NCBI GenBank assembly: GCA_017631315.1
Contig: JAGBTN010000007.1
Location: forward strand, 1-64,000
Length of the DNA: 64,000 nt
DNA from: Bacteroidaceae bacterium
Lineage (GTDB): Bacteria > Bacteroidota > Bacteroidia > Bacteroidales > Bacteroidaceae
Direction of reading: 5' to 3'
Below, piece after piece: positions 25,594-35,121 of this stretch. The translations under genes and the position numbers were made by a program. The notes below the pieces were generated by a model, which was given only the letters and a program-made list of their open reading frames with translations, was not told the DNA's origin and did no database searches. The number at the start of each line of letters is the position of its first letter. Position 1 is the first letter of the stretch.

Positions 25594-26391
25594 ATCATCT
25601 CAACATTTATTTCCGTATGCAAAGTTACAACTATTTCTTTATTTTATGATAGGTTGATTGAATTATATTCGATTTAAAACACACATTTAACGTATTTTAC
25701 CCACAAACCTGCCATTTCAATAAGGAGAAAAGCATTATCAAGCACCAAGTTTATGTTAAAATCATGTATATATACATGTAATCTAAACCCGAAAATTAAA
25801 CTCAAATCCACTTCCGTGAAAAGCAAATGAGTTTAAGTTTTATCATATATATGTATATGTCAATTTAAACCTAAACTTAAACTCAAAGACAATCCAAAAA
25901 CAGAGATTATCTACTAACTATCAAGGGAATACGAAGTAGCCACCGATGAGATTCTGTACAATATCTTTCAAATGTTCCAGAACGCTTCCAAATGATTTTT
26001 CAAGCAAATTTTGGCAGATTTTGGCCCAAATTTTTTCTGGTCTTTAATGCCGTCATTGTAATTGTTAATCTAAATAGAGCAAAACAGCATAAAATCGGAT
26101 AAAATACTGAGTGATAGCACTTAATAAAAGTTAAATATGTTAAATATCAACTTTTTAAAGAAAAATTCTTTCTCCTTTCTGAAATTAAAAATTATCTTTG
26201 TAACACGTTGAAAATATGGGAGTTATGAGCTTGGCTCAAATTTTATTCCTATTTTTTACAAATTATTGATTATCAAAATGTTAACTTTGCTGCATCGTAA
26301 TATATAATTACACAAAGTTTTATCGGACACCAATAAAAATATTATTCTGCATCCGAATATAACCACAAGAGATGGTTAAAATTTAGATATC
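25594..26391. other. Island/core junction, gene-free, repeat-bearing
   Basis: 800 AT-rich bases with no recognisable gene. They contain the hipB promoter (25619-25627), a 16-bp palindrome CATGTATATATACATG (25763-25778), two imperfect 47-bp direct repeats (25761-25807 and 25842-25888), and possible plus-strand -7 boxes TATCTTTG (26193-26200) and TAACTTTGC (26282-26290). Downstream of the first, an ATG at 26216 opens an 17-codon hydrophobic reading frame (MSLAQILFLFFTNY inside) that could be a leader peptide. A short RNA from 26282 to the hairpin at 26400 is possible. Nothing here is proved. Confidence 0.45.
25761..25888. repeat. Imperfect 47-bp direct repeats with 13-bp inverted repeat
   Basis: Copies at 25761-25807 and 25842-25888 agree at roughly three quarters of positions and both end in TTAAACTCAAA or a near form. 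TGAGTTTAAGTTT (25828-25840) and AAACTTAAACTCA (25873-25885) are perfect inverted copies that can fold over the second repeat. Confidence 0.6.
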
Positions 26392-26430
26392 AAAAAAGCC
26401 TCTCCCTTTTTGCACAGGGAGAGACTTTTA
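26392..26430 (-). terminator. Terminator of asnS (possibly bidirectional)
   Basis: Stem CTCTCCC (26400-26406) / GGGAGAG (26417-26423). On the minus strand a run of six T follows, which makes it a strong asnS terminator; the plus strand has a shorter T-run. Confidence 0.8.
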
Positions 26431-26459
26431 CTTATATATATTATATAATGTGTAGATCT

Positions 26460-27899
26460 TTAGAACTCTGCGTTTCTGGGTGTTCTGGGGAAGGGAATGA
26501 CGTCGCGGATGTTCTGCATGCCGGTAACGAAGAGGATGAGTCTTTCGAAACCGAGACCGAAGCCGGCATGTGGACATGAACCGTACTTGCGGGTGTCGAG
26601 ATACCACCAAAGGTGCGTCATATCCATGTCGCGACGATTGACCTCTGCCATCAACTTGTCGTAACTCTCTTCGCGAACGCTGCCACCGATAATCTCACCA
26701 ATGGAGGGGAAAAGAACGTCGGTGCCTTGCATTGTGGGACCAGGAGCAACAGCTCCCTTATAGCCAATGCTGCCACCGTCGGCTGTCTCCTGGTTCTGCT
26801 TCATGTAGAAGGACTTGAACGAACGTGGGTAGTCGGTCATGATGACTGGCTTCTTGAAGTATTCCTCTACAAGGTAACGCTCGTGCTCGCTTGCTAAGTC
26901 ATCGCCCCACTCGCATGGGAACTCAAACTTCTTGCCGTTTGCCTTTGCTTCCTGCAGAATCTTAATGCCTTCGGTGTAAGGCAGACGAACGAAGTCTTCC
27001 TTCAAGACACCTTCAAGACGCTCGATGAGTGTCTTGTCTATCATTTTGTTGAGGAATTCGAGGTCGTCCTTGCAGTTGTCGAGTGCCCACTTAACACAAT
27101 ACTTGATGAAGTCCTCTTCAAGATCCATAAGTTCTTCCTGATCGAGGAAAGCAACCTCTGGCTCAATCATCCAGAACTCTGCAAGGTGGCGAGGTGTGTT
27201 GCTGTTCTCGGCACGGAATGTCGGACCGAAGGTGTAGATGGCACCAAGAGCGGTTGCACCAAGTTCGCCTTCAAGCTGACCGGAAACGGTCAGAGATGTT
27301 TGTTCAGCAAAGAAGTCGTCGTCGAAGATAATCTTACCTTGTTCGTCCTTCTTCAGGTCGTAAAGGTTCTTGGTTGTTACCTGGAACATGTTGCCGGCAC
27401 CCTCGCAGTCACTTGCCGTAATGAGAGGTGTGTGGAAGTAGAAGTAGCCATGCTCGTGGAAATAAGTATGGATGGCCATTGCCATGTTGTGACGTATGCG
27501 AAGGATGGCTCCAAAGGTGTTCGTGCGTGGACGAAGGTGTGCCACAGTGCGGAGGTATTCCCAAGAAGCACCTTTCTTCTGCAAAGGATAGGTGTTGTCG
27601 CAGTCGCCAAGGATCTCAATGGTAGTTGCCTGTATCTCACTTGCCTGTCCGGCAGCAGGACTCTCAACCAACTTTCCGTCGATGCTCAAGCAGGCACCGG
27701 TCGTGATACGCTTCAGTGTCTCTTCGTCGAAGTTGGCTTCGTCGCCTACAATCTGAACGTTCTTGATGGTACTGCCATCGTTCAAGGCAATAAAGAAGAT
27801 TCCCTTACTGCCACGCTTTGAGCGAACCCAACCTTTAACGTTGATGTCCGACCCGTATGCTGTGCTCTTCAGAGCATCAATAACTTTTGTACGTTTCAT
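26460..27899 (-). CDS. asnS: Asparaginyl-tRNA synthetase
   Basis: About 479 residues from the ATG at 27899 (an in-frame ATG at 27914 is equally possible). Class IIb synthetase: N-terminal OB anticodon-binding domain ([12 protein letters not shown]-like, here [19 protein letters not shown]), then the catalytic domain with motif 2 [20 protein letters not shown] and motif 3 [15 protein letters not shown]. The asparagine form is indicated by [16 protein letters not shown]. Cytoplasmic; charges tRNA-Asn. Ends at a strong terminator and marks the start of the core genome beside the island. Confidence 0.95.
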   Translation of the reverse strand: MKRTKVIDALKSTAYGSDINVKGWVRSKRGSKGIFFIALNDGSTIKNVQIVGDEANFDEETLKRITTGACLSIDGKLVESPAAGQASEIQATTIEILGDCDNTYPLQKKGASWEYLRTVAHLRPRTNTFGAILRIRHNMAMAIHTYFHEHGYFYFHTPLITASDCEGAGNMFQVTTKNLYDLKKDEQGKIIFDDDFFAEQTSLTVSGQLEGELGATALGAIYTFGPTFRAENSNTPRHLAEFWMIEPEVAFLDQEELMDLEEDFIKYCVKWALDNCKDDLEFLNKMIDKTLIERLEGVLKEDFVRLPYTEGIKILQEAKANGKKFEFPCEWGDDLASEHERYLVEEYFKKPVIMTDYPRSFKSFYMKQNQETADGGSIGYKGAVAPGPTMQGTDVLFPSIGEIIGGSVREESYDKLMAEVNRRDMDMTHLWWYLDTRKYGSCPHAGFGLGFERLILFVTGMQNIRDVIPFPRTPRNAEF

Positions 27900-27961
27900 A
27901 TCTGTATTTAACATTTAATCATTTACCATATCACTCTTTAAAAGAGCAGATGGAGGTTTCC

Positions 27962-29194
27962 TTATTCAAATGCTCCCATCCAGAGCATACTTACCTCTTG
28001 CTCGGTAAGGAAACGCCAGTCGCCACGACGTACATTCTTCTTTGTTAAACCAGCGAAGTAAACACGGTCGAGACGGATAACCTTGTAACCAAGGTGTTCA
28101 AAGATGCGACGCACAATACGGTTGCGACCACTGTGTATCTCAATGCCAACCTGCTTGCGGTCTGTCTCGCTTGCATATTCAATGGCGTCTGCATGTATTT
28201 CTCCGTCCTCGAGCATGATGCCATCTGCAATCTGCTTTATGTCGGCAGCAGTGACATTCTTGTCGAGATGGACATGATAGATTTTCTTCTTGAGGTATTG
28301 GGGATGTGTAAGTTTAGTAGCCAACTCACCATCGTTTGTAAGCAGAAGAACACCGGTTGTGTTGCGGTCGAGACGACCAACAGGATAAATGCGTTCGCGA
28401 CAAGCACCCTTCACAAGGTCCATAACGGTCTTGCGGTTCTGTGGGTCGTCGCTGGTTGTTACATAGTCTTTTGGTTTGTTGAGCAAGACATAGACTTTCT
28501 TCTCAATATTGACTTGTTGGTCGTGGAAGAGAACGATGTCGGTACGTTTTACCTTTGTGCCGAGTTCTATTACAATCTCTCCGTTTACCTTTACTACACC
28601 AGCCTGGATGAAGTCGTCTGCTTCACGACGAGAGCAAACACCAGCATTGGCGAGGTATTTGTTCAGACGGATTGGTTCGTCTGGATCGTAATGTTTCTCC
28701 TTATACTCAATCTGTTTCTTCATGCTGTACTTTGCATGAGGATTGTAGCCGGCAGTACGGGGACGACGATTGTAGCCGCCTTCTCTTTGCTGATAGCCTC
28801 CTTCACGAGACTGATAACCACCTTCACGATTATAACGGGGACGTGACTGATAGCCGCCTTCTCTTTGCTGATAGCCTTCGCGTGACTGGTACCCGCCTTC
28901 GCGATTATAACGGGGACGTGGCTGATAGCCGCCTTCTCTTTGTTGATAACCATCGCGTGACTGGTAACCGCCCTCACGATTGTAGCGAGGACGAGACTGA
29001 TAACCACCTTCACGAGATTGGTAGCCATCTTGTCCGTTATAGCTGCTGTTAGGGCGATTGGTACGTGGACGCATTGGACGTCCGTAGCTTCCTTGTCTTT
29101 CATAGTTGTTACCCTGAGGGCGATAGCCATCACGGTGACCGCCGTTCTCATCATCGGAGAATTTGTTTCTCCAGTTTTCTTTTTCGTTAATCAT
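27962..29194 (-). CDS. RsuA/RluB-family rRNA pseudouridine synthase with repetitive N-terminal tail
   Basis: 410 residues. The C-terminal 235 residues are the enzyme: an S4 RNA-binding domain (IRLNKYLANAGVCSRREAD) and the catalytic loop YPVGRLDRNTTGVLLLTNDG with the essential Asp near residue 275. This family makes pseudouridine in rRNA (23S for RluB, 16S for RsuA). Residues about 20-150 are a low-complexity tail of repeated GGYQSRPRYNRE, GGYQSR and GGYQQRE units, rich in Gly, Tyr, Arg and Gln like an RGG-type RNA-binding region. Such tails are common in Bacteroidetes versions, but copy number varies. Confidence 0.85.
   Translation of the reverse strand: MINEKENWRNKFSDDENGGHRDGYRPQGNNYERQGSYGRPMRPRTNRPNSSYNGQDGYQSREGGYQSRPRYNREGGYQSRDGYQQREGGYQPRPRYNREGGYQSREGYQQREGGYQSRPRYNREGGYQSREGGYQQREGGYNRRPRTAGYNPHAKYSMKKQIEYKEKHYDPDEPIRLNKYLANAGVCSRREADDFIQAGVVKVNGEIVIELGTKVKRTDIVLFHDQQVNIEKKVYVLLNKPKDYVTTSDDPQNRKTVMDLVKGACRERIYPVGRLDRNTTGVLLLTNDGELATKLTHPQYLKKKIYHVHLDKNVTAADIKQIADGIMLEDGEIHADAIEYASETDRKQVGIEIHSGRNRIVRRIFEHLGYKVIRLDRVYFAGLTKKNVRRGDWRFLTEQEVSMLWMGAFE
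28755..29045. repeat. In-frame tandem repeats coding a Gly/Tyr/Arg-rich tail
   Basis: Units of about 24-36 bp recur with few changes and keep the reading frame, coding GGYQSRPRYNRE and GGYQQRE type units. Unit length is a multiple of three, so slippage would change tail length without breaking the gene. Confidence 0.75.
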
Positions 29195-29292
29195 TGTTAC
29201 ATTTACAATTTAATCATTTCATTTTACCATCTCCCCTTTTTATGGGGCGAAATAGTGTTTTTCTTCTCTCTGGTCTTTGTTATGGGTATATA

Positions 29293-30636
29293 TTATATGC
29301 CTGTATAGGTATATGGTGTAATGGCACGCAATTCTTCCTTCACGGATTCGTTGACGTCCAATTCTTCAATGAAGTTCTTGATTGTTGCTTCGTCGATACC
29401 TTTGCCGGTGCGTGTGAGTGCCTTCAGTGCCTCATATGGATGTGGATATGCTTCGCGGCGAAGAATCGTTTGAATGGCTTCTGCACAAACTGCCCAACAG
29501 CCTTCAAGGTCACGACGTACTGCTTCTTCGTTCAGGACAAGTTTGCGCAAACCCTTAAGAGTGCTTTGAATGCTGATAAGCATATGCCCTACTGGCACAC
29601 CGACATTGCGAAGGACAGTGCTGTCGGTCAAGTCGCGTTGCAAACGGCTGATGGGAAGTTTCTGGCTGAGATGTGAAAGGATGGCATTGGCGATGCCAAG
29701 GTTGCCTTCCGAGTTCTCGAAGTCGATGGGGTTGACCTTGTGGGGCATTGCGCTTGAACCAACTTCGCCTGCCTTAATCTTTTGACGGAAGTACTCCATT
29801 GATACGTATTGCCAGAAGTCGCGGTCGAGGTCGATGATAATGGTATTGATACGTTTCATTGCATCGAATATTGCACCGAGACAATCGTAGTTGCTTATCT
29901 GTGTTGTGTATTCTTCACGCTCGAGTCCTAAACTTTCGCGTGTGAAGTTGCGACCGAACTCGCGCCAATCATACTGTGGGAATGCTACATGATGGGCATT
30001 GAAGTTGCCTGTTGCACCGCCGAACTTTGCGGTATGGGGGCATGCACGAAGCATTTCGAGCTGGCGTTGCAGACGGTAGACAAACACCATTACTTCCTTT
30101 CCCAGGCGTGTGGGGCTTGCAGGTTGTCCGTGAGTCTTAGCAAGCATTGGGATGTCTTTCCACTCTTCTGCGAATTGTTGCAACTGGGCAATGAGTTCTT
30201 CAATGAGGGGATAGTACACCTGCTCCAGTGCTTCTTTGATGCTCAAAGGTACGCTGGTGTTGTTGATGTCTTGGCTTGTAAGACCGAAGTGTATGAATTC
30301 CTTGTAGGATTCGAGGTTGCCTATTTCGTCGAACTTCTCCTTGATGTAGTACTCCACAGCCTTCACGTCGTGGTTGGTAACTGCTTCGATGTCCTTGACG
30401 CGCTGTGCGTCTTCTTCTGTGAAGTTGCGATAGATGTCGCGCAACTGTTCGTCGTCGACGGGGATGTCTTGCAATTGTGACAGCGGCAGGTGCTTGAGGG
30501 CTATGAAATACTCAATCTCTACACGTACACGATAGCGAATGAGTGCATATTCTGAAAAGTATGCTGCCAGGGATTCTGTCTTGTCTCTGTATCGTCCGTC
30601 GATGGGTGAAACGGCTGTGAGTTTATCAAGTGCCAT
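29293..30636 (-). CDS. purB: Adenylosuccinate lyase
   Basis: 447 residues, fumarase/aspartase superfamily. Visible signatures: SPIDGRYRDKTESLAAYFSE at the N-terminus, GLTSQDINNTSVPL, KTHGQPASPTRLGKE, and the mobile-loop signature GSSAMPHKVNPIDFENSEGN with the catalytic serine. It acts twice in purine synthesis, releasing fumarate from SAICAR and from adenylosuccinate. The length is that of the E. coli-type enzyme. A -7 box TATATTTGC lies at 30690-30682 on the minus strand, upstream of the start. Confidence 0.95.
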   Translation of the reverse strand: MALDKLTAVSPIDGRYRDKTESLAAYFSEYALIRYRVRVEIEYFIALKHLPLSQLQDIPVDDEQLRDIYRNFTEEDAQRVKDIEAVTNHDVKAVEYYIKEKFDEIGNLESYKEFIHFGLTSQDINNTSVPLSIKEALEQVYYPLIEELIAQLQQFAEEWKDIPMLAKTHGQPASPTRLGKEVMVFVYRLQRQLEMLRACPHTAKFGGATGNFNAHHVAFPQYDWREFGRNFTRESLGLEREEYTTQISNYDCLGAIFDAMKRINTIIIDLDRDFWQYVSMEYFRQKIKAGEVGSSAMPHKVNPIDFENSEGNLGIANAILSHLSQKLPISRLQRDLTDSTVLRNVGVPVGHMLISIQSTLKGLRKLVLNEEAVRRDLEGCWAVCAEAIQTILRREAYPHPYEALKALTRTGKGIDEATIKNFIEELDVNESVKEELRAITPYTYTGI

Positions 30637-30681
30637 GTTATATTAGTTTTTATTATTATGAATTCATAATTAAAATGTTTG

Positions 30682-30690
30682 CAAATATAT
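30682..30690 (-). promoter_or_regulatory. purB promoter -7 box
   Basis: TATATTTGC on the minus strand, 45 nt upstream of the purB ATG, fits TAnnTTTGC. Confidence 0.55.
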
Positions 30691-30818
30691 ACAAAAAAAA
30701 CGAAACGGCAGTTTTTTTGCGATGATTTTTTGCTTTATATGTTTTGAAAGGGTGTTTCTTGTTGGGGTGTCTTAAGTGTGGTTTATCGGTTTGAGGGTTG
30801 AAAAAACGGGTGAATTCA

Positions 30819-30850
30819 TTTGTGATGTGCTTGCTTATTCGTACCTTTGC
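30819..30850 (+). promoter_or_regulatory. Promoter of the symporter/GH51 unit
   Basis: -33 TTTG (30819-30822), 19-nt spacer, -7 TACCTTTGC (30842-30850): a full match to the Bacteroidetes sigma-70-type promoter. It rules out in-frame starts upstream of about 30856 for the next gene. Confidence 0.75.
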
Positions 30851-30911
30851 GCCTGCAATGCTGTTTGAATATATCAAGAATTGTTGTTTTTGCCTGAAGA
30901 AAAGGGCTTTG

Positions 30912-32447
30912 ATGTGGTGTGTTTTTTCGATGCTTTCCATGGGGTTTGGCATGGGAAAAAATCCCATTGACGGGCCTGGCAGTTCCGATTCGGCTTTTGG
31001 TATGGCGAATTGGGCTGTGCTGATTCTCTATTTTGCTGTATTGATGGGTATGGGCATCTATTTCGTGCGCAGGGAAAAGGGGGTAGATGATTTCTTCAAG
31101 GGCGGCGGACGTATTCCCTGGTGGGCTGCGGGTATGAGCATTTATGCCACGATGATAAGTGCCATCACTTATTTGGCGATTCCTGCTCAGGCGTATGCCG
31201 CAGATTGGACATATTACCCGATGTTATGGATGGCCTTGTTGGTTTGTGTTCTTGTGGTGCGCTACTATCTGCCCTACTTCAGGCGTTCCGGGGCTGCATC
31301 GGCATATGCGATACTGGAGGAGCGCTTCAATGTGGCAACCCGACTGATGGCATCTGCGCTTTTTTGTGCTTTCATGGTGGCACGCATGGCACTTGTGATG
31401 TATCTGCCTTCGCTTGCGTTGAGTGCTGTGACCGGGGTCGATATTTGTCTTTGTATTGTGCTTATGGGATTGGTTACGATTGCTTATTCTACGATGGGTG
31501 GCGTCGAAGCTGTTGTTTGGGGCGATGTTCTGCAGGGAGTTATCCTTGTGGGAGGTGCAGTTTTTGCAGCCTTGTATCTGTGGGCTAATACGGAAGGTGG
31601 TTTTGCTGGAGCATGGAAGATTGCCGTCGACGGTGACAAGATGCGTCTTTTTGTCTGGAGTCTCGACTATCGTCGGGTCACCTTTTGGGTGGCTATTTTA
31701 GGCGGAGGCATAGCCAACAACCTTATCTCTTACACCAGCGACCAGTCTGTTATCCAGCGATACATGGCTACAAGAGATGAGAGAAGTTCCGGGCGCAGTT
31801 TGTTCCTTAATGGCTTTATGAATGTCTTTGTCTCGGTTGTTTTTTATTTCATCGGGACGGGACTCTATACTTTCTACAAGTCGCACCCGGAAAGTCTTGA
31901 TGTTGGTTTGCTTCACACCGATGCCATCTTTCCGTACTTCATGTCGAACCAAATGCCTGCGGGCGTGGCAGGGTTGCTTATTGCTGCTGTTTTTGCTGCG
32001 ACGATGAGTACAGTTTCGGGCAATATCAACTCTGTCAGTACGGTTATTAGTATTGATTTTGTGCAACGACTTTGTCCGAAGATTACGGACAGGGCATTGC
32101 TTCGTGTGGCACGATGGGCAAGTTTTATGAGTGGCACGATGGGATTATGCATCGCCCTGCTGATGACAACGTGGAACATCGCTTCGTCCTTAGACTACTT
32201 TAATACGGTTCTTGGCTTGCTGACAAGTGGCCTGGGCGGACTCTTTGCAATGGCAGTATTTGTGCCTCGCATAAAGGGAAAAGCGGCCTTGACGGGTTTT
32301 GTTGCAGGCGAAGCAGTCGTTTTTCTGCTGTTTCTTTATACCGATGTTAATTTCTTTCTCTTTGGCGGCATTGGCATCGTTGTAAGTATCTTTGTGGCAT
32401 GGCTTGCCAGCCTTTTCATAAATGAACAGTTAGAAGGCCGTGTTTAA
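30912..32447 (+). CDS. Sodium:solute symporter (SSS family)
   Basis: About 511 residues from the ATG at 30912. An open frame runs further up to 30798, but the promoter at 30819-30850 lies inside it. About 13 hydrophobic segments are visible, beginning with NWAVLILYFAVLMGMGIYFV, and the family motifs FFKGGGRIPWWAAGMSIYATMISAITYLAIP (broken here by its first helix), NLISYTSDQSVIQRYMAT and AAVFAATMSTVSGNINSVST. Inner-membrane, sodium-driven uptake. The neighbouring GH51 arabinofuranosidase suggests a sugar or sugar-derived substrate, but SSS members also carry sialic acid and amino acids. Confidence 0.85.
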   Translation: MWCVFSMLSMGFGMGKNPIDGPGSSDSAFGMANWAVLILYFAVLMGMGIYFVRREKGVDDFFKGGGRIPWWAAGMSIYATMISAITYLAIPAQAYAADWTYYPMLWMALLVCVLVVRYYLPYFRRSGAASAYAILEERFNVATRLMASALFCAFMVARMALVMYLPSLALSAVTGVDICLCIVLMGLVTIAYSTMGGVEAVVWGDVLQGVILVGGAVFAALYLWANTEGGFAGAWKIAVDGDKMRLFVWSLDYRRVTFWVAILGGGIANNLISYTSDQSVIQRYMATRDERSSGRSLFLNGFMNVFVSVVFYFIGTGLYTFYKSHPESLDVGLLHTDAIFPYFMSNQMPAGVAGLLIAAVFAATMSTVSGNINSVSTVISIDFVQRLCPKITDRALLRVARWASFMSGTMGLCIALLMTTWNIASSLDYFNTVLGLLTSGLGGLFAMAVFVPRIKGKAALTGFVAGEAVVFLLFLYTDVNFFLFGGIGIVVSIFVAWLASLFINEQLEGRV

Positions 32448-32471
32448 TATAAAACCTTAATACATTCAAAT

Positions 32472-34832
32472 ATGTACCGTCCAAACATTCTACTTTATCC
32501 TTTCGTTCTCACACTTTTCCCATTTCTTTCTCTCAATGCACAGACGCTGAGCGTAGATGCAGGAAAGGTCGTATGCGATGTAGAACCGTTGATATATGGT
32601 GCAGGCGTAGAGGATGTGAACCATGAAATCTATGGCGGTCTGTATGACCAGAAGATATTCGGTGAAGGGTTTGAAGAACCTGCAATGGTCAGAATCAAAG
32701 GCTTTAAGGCATACGACGGTCAATGGGGCGTTGCATCAGGTTTGGCCGTCATAGAGACCACAAATCACGGAAAACTAATTTATGAAGACCGTCAGATTTC
32801 AAAAGGGACAGTTGAGGTTGACGTGAGGATGGACAACATAGATGCTATAGCCGGACTCGTTTTCAACGTTGGCAATGCAGGCAACGGTGCAGATGCTTTC
32901 GATGGCTATGAGGTGGCTCTAAATGCTCGGAAGGGTACGCTTGTACTTGGCAAGCATCAACAGAATTGGCAACCCATTTCGGAAGCCAAGACAGCATTCA
33001 ATCCTTTGGGAGAATGGAACAAGTTGCGTGTTGTTATTGATGGCGCAAAGCAGTCTGTCTATCTCAACGACAAACTTATGAAGTCATATCAAGACGCTGA
33101 CAGCCCGCTCATGTCGGGTTTCATAGGCATACGTTCCTTTGGAGGTTCTGCAACATTCAGAAACCTGACGCTGGATGGAACACTCATCCCATTTGAAAAC
33201 GATGCTCCTGATGTATCTGGCATGTGGACGCCATATGGGAACGGAACATTCGAACTCGACGCATCTCGAGCGTTTACGGGTAAACATTCGCAGAAGATAG
33301 CAGCCTCACAACCGTATGGAGGAGACAAGACGGGCATCTTCAACATGGGACTCAACCGTTGGGGTATCGGCATACAGCAAGGCAAGACTCTGCATGTGTC
33401 TCTTTACATGAAAGGAAATGCAGAGAAGGTTCAAGTCGTTTTGCAGTCGGCAAATGGTAGCAAGGAGTATGCCCGAGCAGAATTCAAAGGCATTGGGACA
33501 GAATGGAAACGCTTTGATGCGGACTTAATTCCTAACGATACTGACCCAGCCGGCCGTTTCTGCATTGAACTTGCCGAGGGTTGCATATGGGCAGATCAGG
33601 TATTGCTTTGCACCGACTCCTATCCTTTTCGTTCTGACATTACCGATGCTTTCCGCCAAGAGCATCTTACTTTCCTGCGATATGGTGGAACGATGGTTAA
33701 TGCAAAGGAGTACATGACGCGAAATATGATTGGTAATCGACTGGAGCGACAGCCCTACTATGGTCATTGGTACCGCTATGCTACTAATGGATTTGCTATT
33801 CCTGAGTTTATGGAATTTGCAAGGCTTATCGGTACAGAACCAACCTTTGCTATTAACATAGAAGACAATCCAGAAGATGTTATCGCCATGCTTCGTGAAA
33901 TAGAGCCCTACGGATTGAAGTACATAGAGATAGGTAACGAAGAGAATCTTTTCAGCAAAGCACGTCGCGACTACGAGCATTATGTGGAGCGTTACCTTAT
34001 TTTATATAATGCCATCCACGAGATTTGGCCAGAACTTCAGTTTATCAATGCCGCCTGGTGGCGTCCCGACGAGGTGGGAACCATGAAGTATGTCTTTATG
34101 CAACTCGATGGGAAGTGCGACTATTGGGACTATCATCCTTGGACAGAGACACCGCAACAGGCTATAAAGATTGAGGCAGAGATAGCACGCATGAGGGCTT
34201 TGTTTATGGAATGGAATCCGAATACGAAGATGCGGTGTGCCATTCTTGAAGAAAACGGCAACACACACGACATGGCTCGTGCTTTGGCTCATGCCGTTAT
34301 GCTCAACGTGGTGAGACGGTCGGCAGGCTTTGTTCCCTTCGACAGCCCGGCCAATGCCTTGCAGCCTATGGGGCAGAACGACAACGGATGGGACCAGGGA
34401 CAGATTTTCTTCTCTCCTTCACAGGTATGGATGCAGCCGCCTTTCTACGCACAGCAAATGGCTGCAACGAACCATCAGCCACTCCTCGTAGAGAGCACGT
34501 GTTCGCCGATTACCGATTTGGACTATACTGCCACTCGCAACGAAATGGGCGACACGCTGGTGCTCCACATCGTTAATTACTCTACCACAGAAAGAAGCCT
34601 CACACTCGACTTGTCTGGCTTTGGAAAGATAGGCAGCATACGCTCCTACTCTCTCAGCGGAACGGAAAAAGGTAGGAATACATCCGACAGACCTACACGC
34701 TTTGTTCCCGTAGAATCGACTGTAGAACCAGGTGAAAATCTGCCATTAAAAGCATATAGTTATACCGTCTTTGTTGTTGCCGGCAAAGGGAACCGTTCCG
34801 CCAAGAAACATCACAAAGCGAGAAAACACTGA
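32472..34832 (+). CDS. GH51 alpha-L-arabinofuranosidase, exported
   Basis: 786 residues with a signal peptide (ILLYPFVLTLFPFLSLNAQT). After an N-terminal beta region that includes a carbohydrate-binding-like beta-sandwich (residues about 80-240, 3-keto-disaccharide-hydrolase/LamG-like look), the TIM barrel of GH51 carries YIEIGNEENLF (acid/base Glu) and MRCAILEENGNTHD (nucleophile Glu), with DYHPW between. It releases arabinose side chains from arabinan or arabinoxylan. It follows the symporter by 24 nt, so both are probably one transcript for use of plant polysaccharide fragments. The final residues are basic (RSAKKHHKARKH). Confidence 0.9.
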   Translation: MYRPNILLYPFVLTLFPFLSLNAQTLSVDAGKVVCDVEPLIYGAGVEDVNHEIYGGLYDQKIFGEGFEEPAMVRIKGFKAYDGQWGVASGLAVIETTNHGKLIYEDRQISKGTVEVDVRMDNIDAIAGLVFNVGNAGNGADAFDGYEVALNARKGTLVLGKHQQNWQPISEAKTAFNPLGEWNKLRVVIDGAKQSVYLNDKLMKSYQDADSPLMSGFIGIRSFGGSATFRNLTLDGTLIPFENDAPDVSGMWTPYGNGTFELDASRAFTGKHSQKIAASQPYGGDKTGIFNMGLNRWGIGIQQGKTLHVSLYMKGNAEKVQVVLQSANGSKEYARAEFKGIGTEWKRFDADLIPNDTDPAGRFCIELAEGCIWADQVLLCTDSYPFRSDITDAFRQEHLTFLRYGGTMVNAKEYMTRNMIGNRLERQPYYGHWYRYATNGFAIPEFMEFARLIGTEPTFAINIEDNPEDVIAMLREIEPYGLKYIEIGNEENLFSKARRDYEHYVERYLILYNAIHEIWPELQFINAAWWRPDEVGTMKYVFMQLDGKCDYWDYHPWTETPQQAIKIEAEIARMRALFMEWNPNTKMRCAILEENGNTHDMARALAHAVMLNVVRRSAGFVPFDSPANALQPMGQNDNGWDQGQIFFSPSQVWMQPPFYAQQMAATNHQPLLVESTCSPITDLDYTATRNEMGDTLVLHIVNYSTTERSLTLDLSGFGKIGSIRSYSLSGTEKGRNTSDRPTRFVPVESTVEPGENLPLKAYSYTVFVVAGKGNRSAKKHHKARKH

Positions 34833-34910
34833 TTCTTTGTAAATACCTGACGCCCAAATTATTATAAATATATTTGTTCTTTTCCGGAACAAGGTGTGGG
34901 ATGTCTGAAA

Positions 34911-35007
34911 AATAGGTTAAGCATTATTCGAATAATGCTTAACCATTATTGACGAAAAGGTTAACCATTATCGGCAGAAAGGTTAACCATTCCGGGCACA
35001 CCCTATT
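34911..35007. repeat. Intergenic repeat A (TTAACCATT modules)
   Basis: Four TTAAgCATT/TTAACCATT modules in tandem, bounded by inverted AATAGG (34911-34916) and CCTATT (35002-35007). Same family as repeats at 42511, 46797, 50139, 52647 and 59941. Confidence 0.75.
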
Positions 35008-35042
35008 CGGCCATTACGCATTACAGCATTTTGGCACAAAAA

Positions 35043-35072
35043 AATACCGGCAGAACGCAGTCCGTCGGTATT
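35043..35072. terminator. Possible bidirectional terminator
   Basis: AATACCG (35043-35049) / CGGTATT (35066-35072) stem between the convergent GH51 and DedA genes, with A-rich sequence before it. No long T-run on the plus side, but a T-rich side for the minus strand. Confidence 0.55.
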
Positions 35073-35121
35073 AGATATCTGACCCTTGTCTGTTGCCTTT
35101 AGAACGGCAACATCCGGATGT

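Noticed and set aside
1-26400. Integrase, transposase, tRNA target or att site for the island
   Set aside because: I looked for these and found none within the window. The left end of the island lies outside it.
28755-29045. CRISPR-like array
   Set aside because: The regular repeats are in-frame coding repeats with no unique spacers and no cas genes nearby.
30798-30911. Upstream start of the sodium:solute symporter
   Set aside because: A full -33/-7 promoter lies at 30819-30850, so an mRNA would begin downstream of that start.
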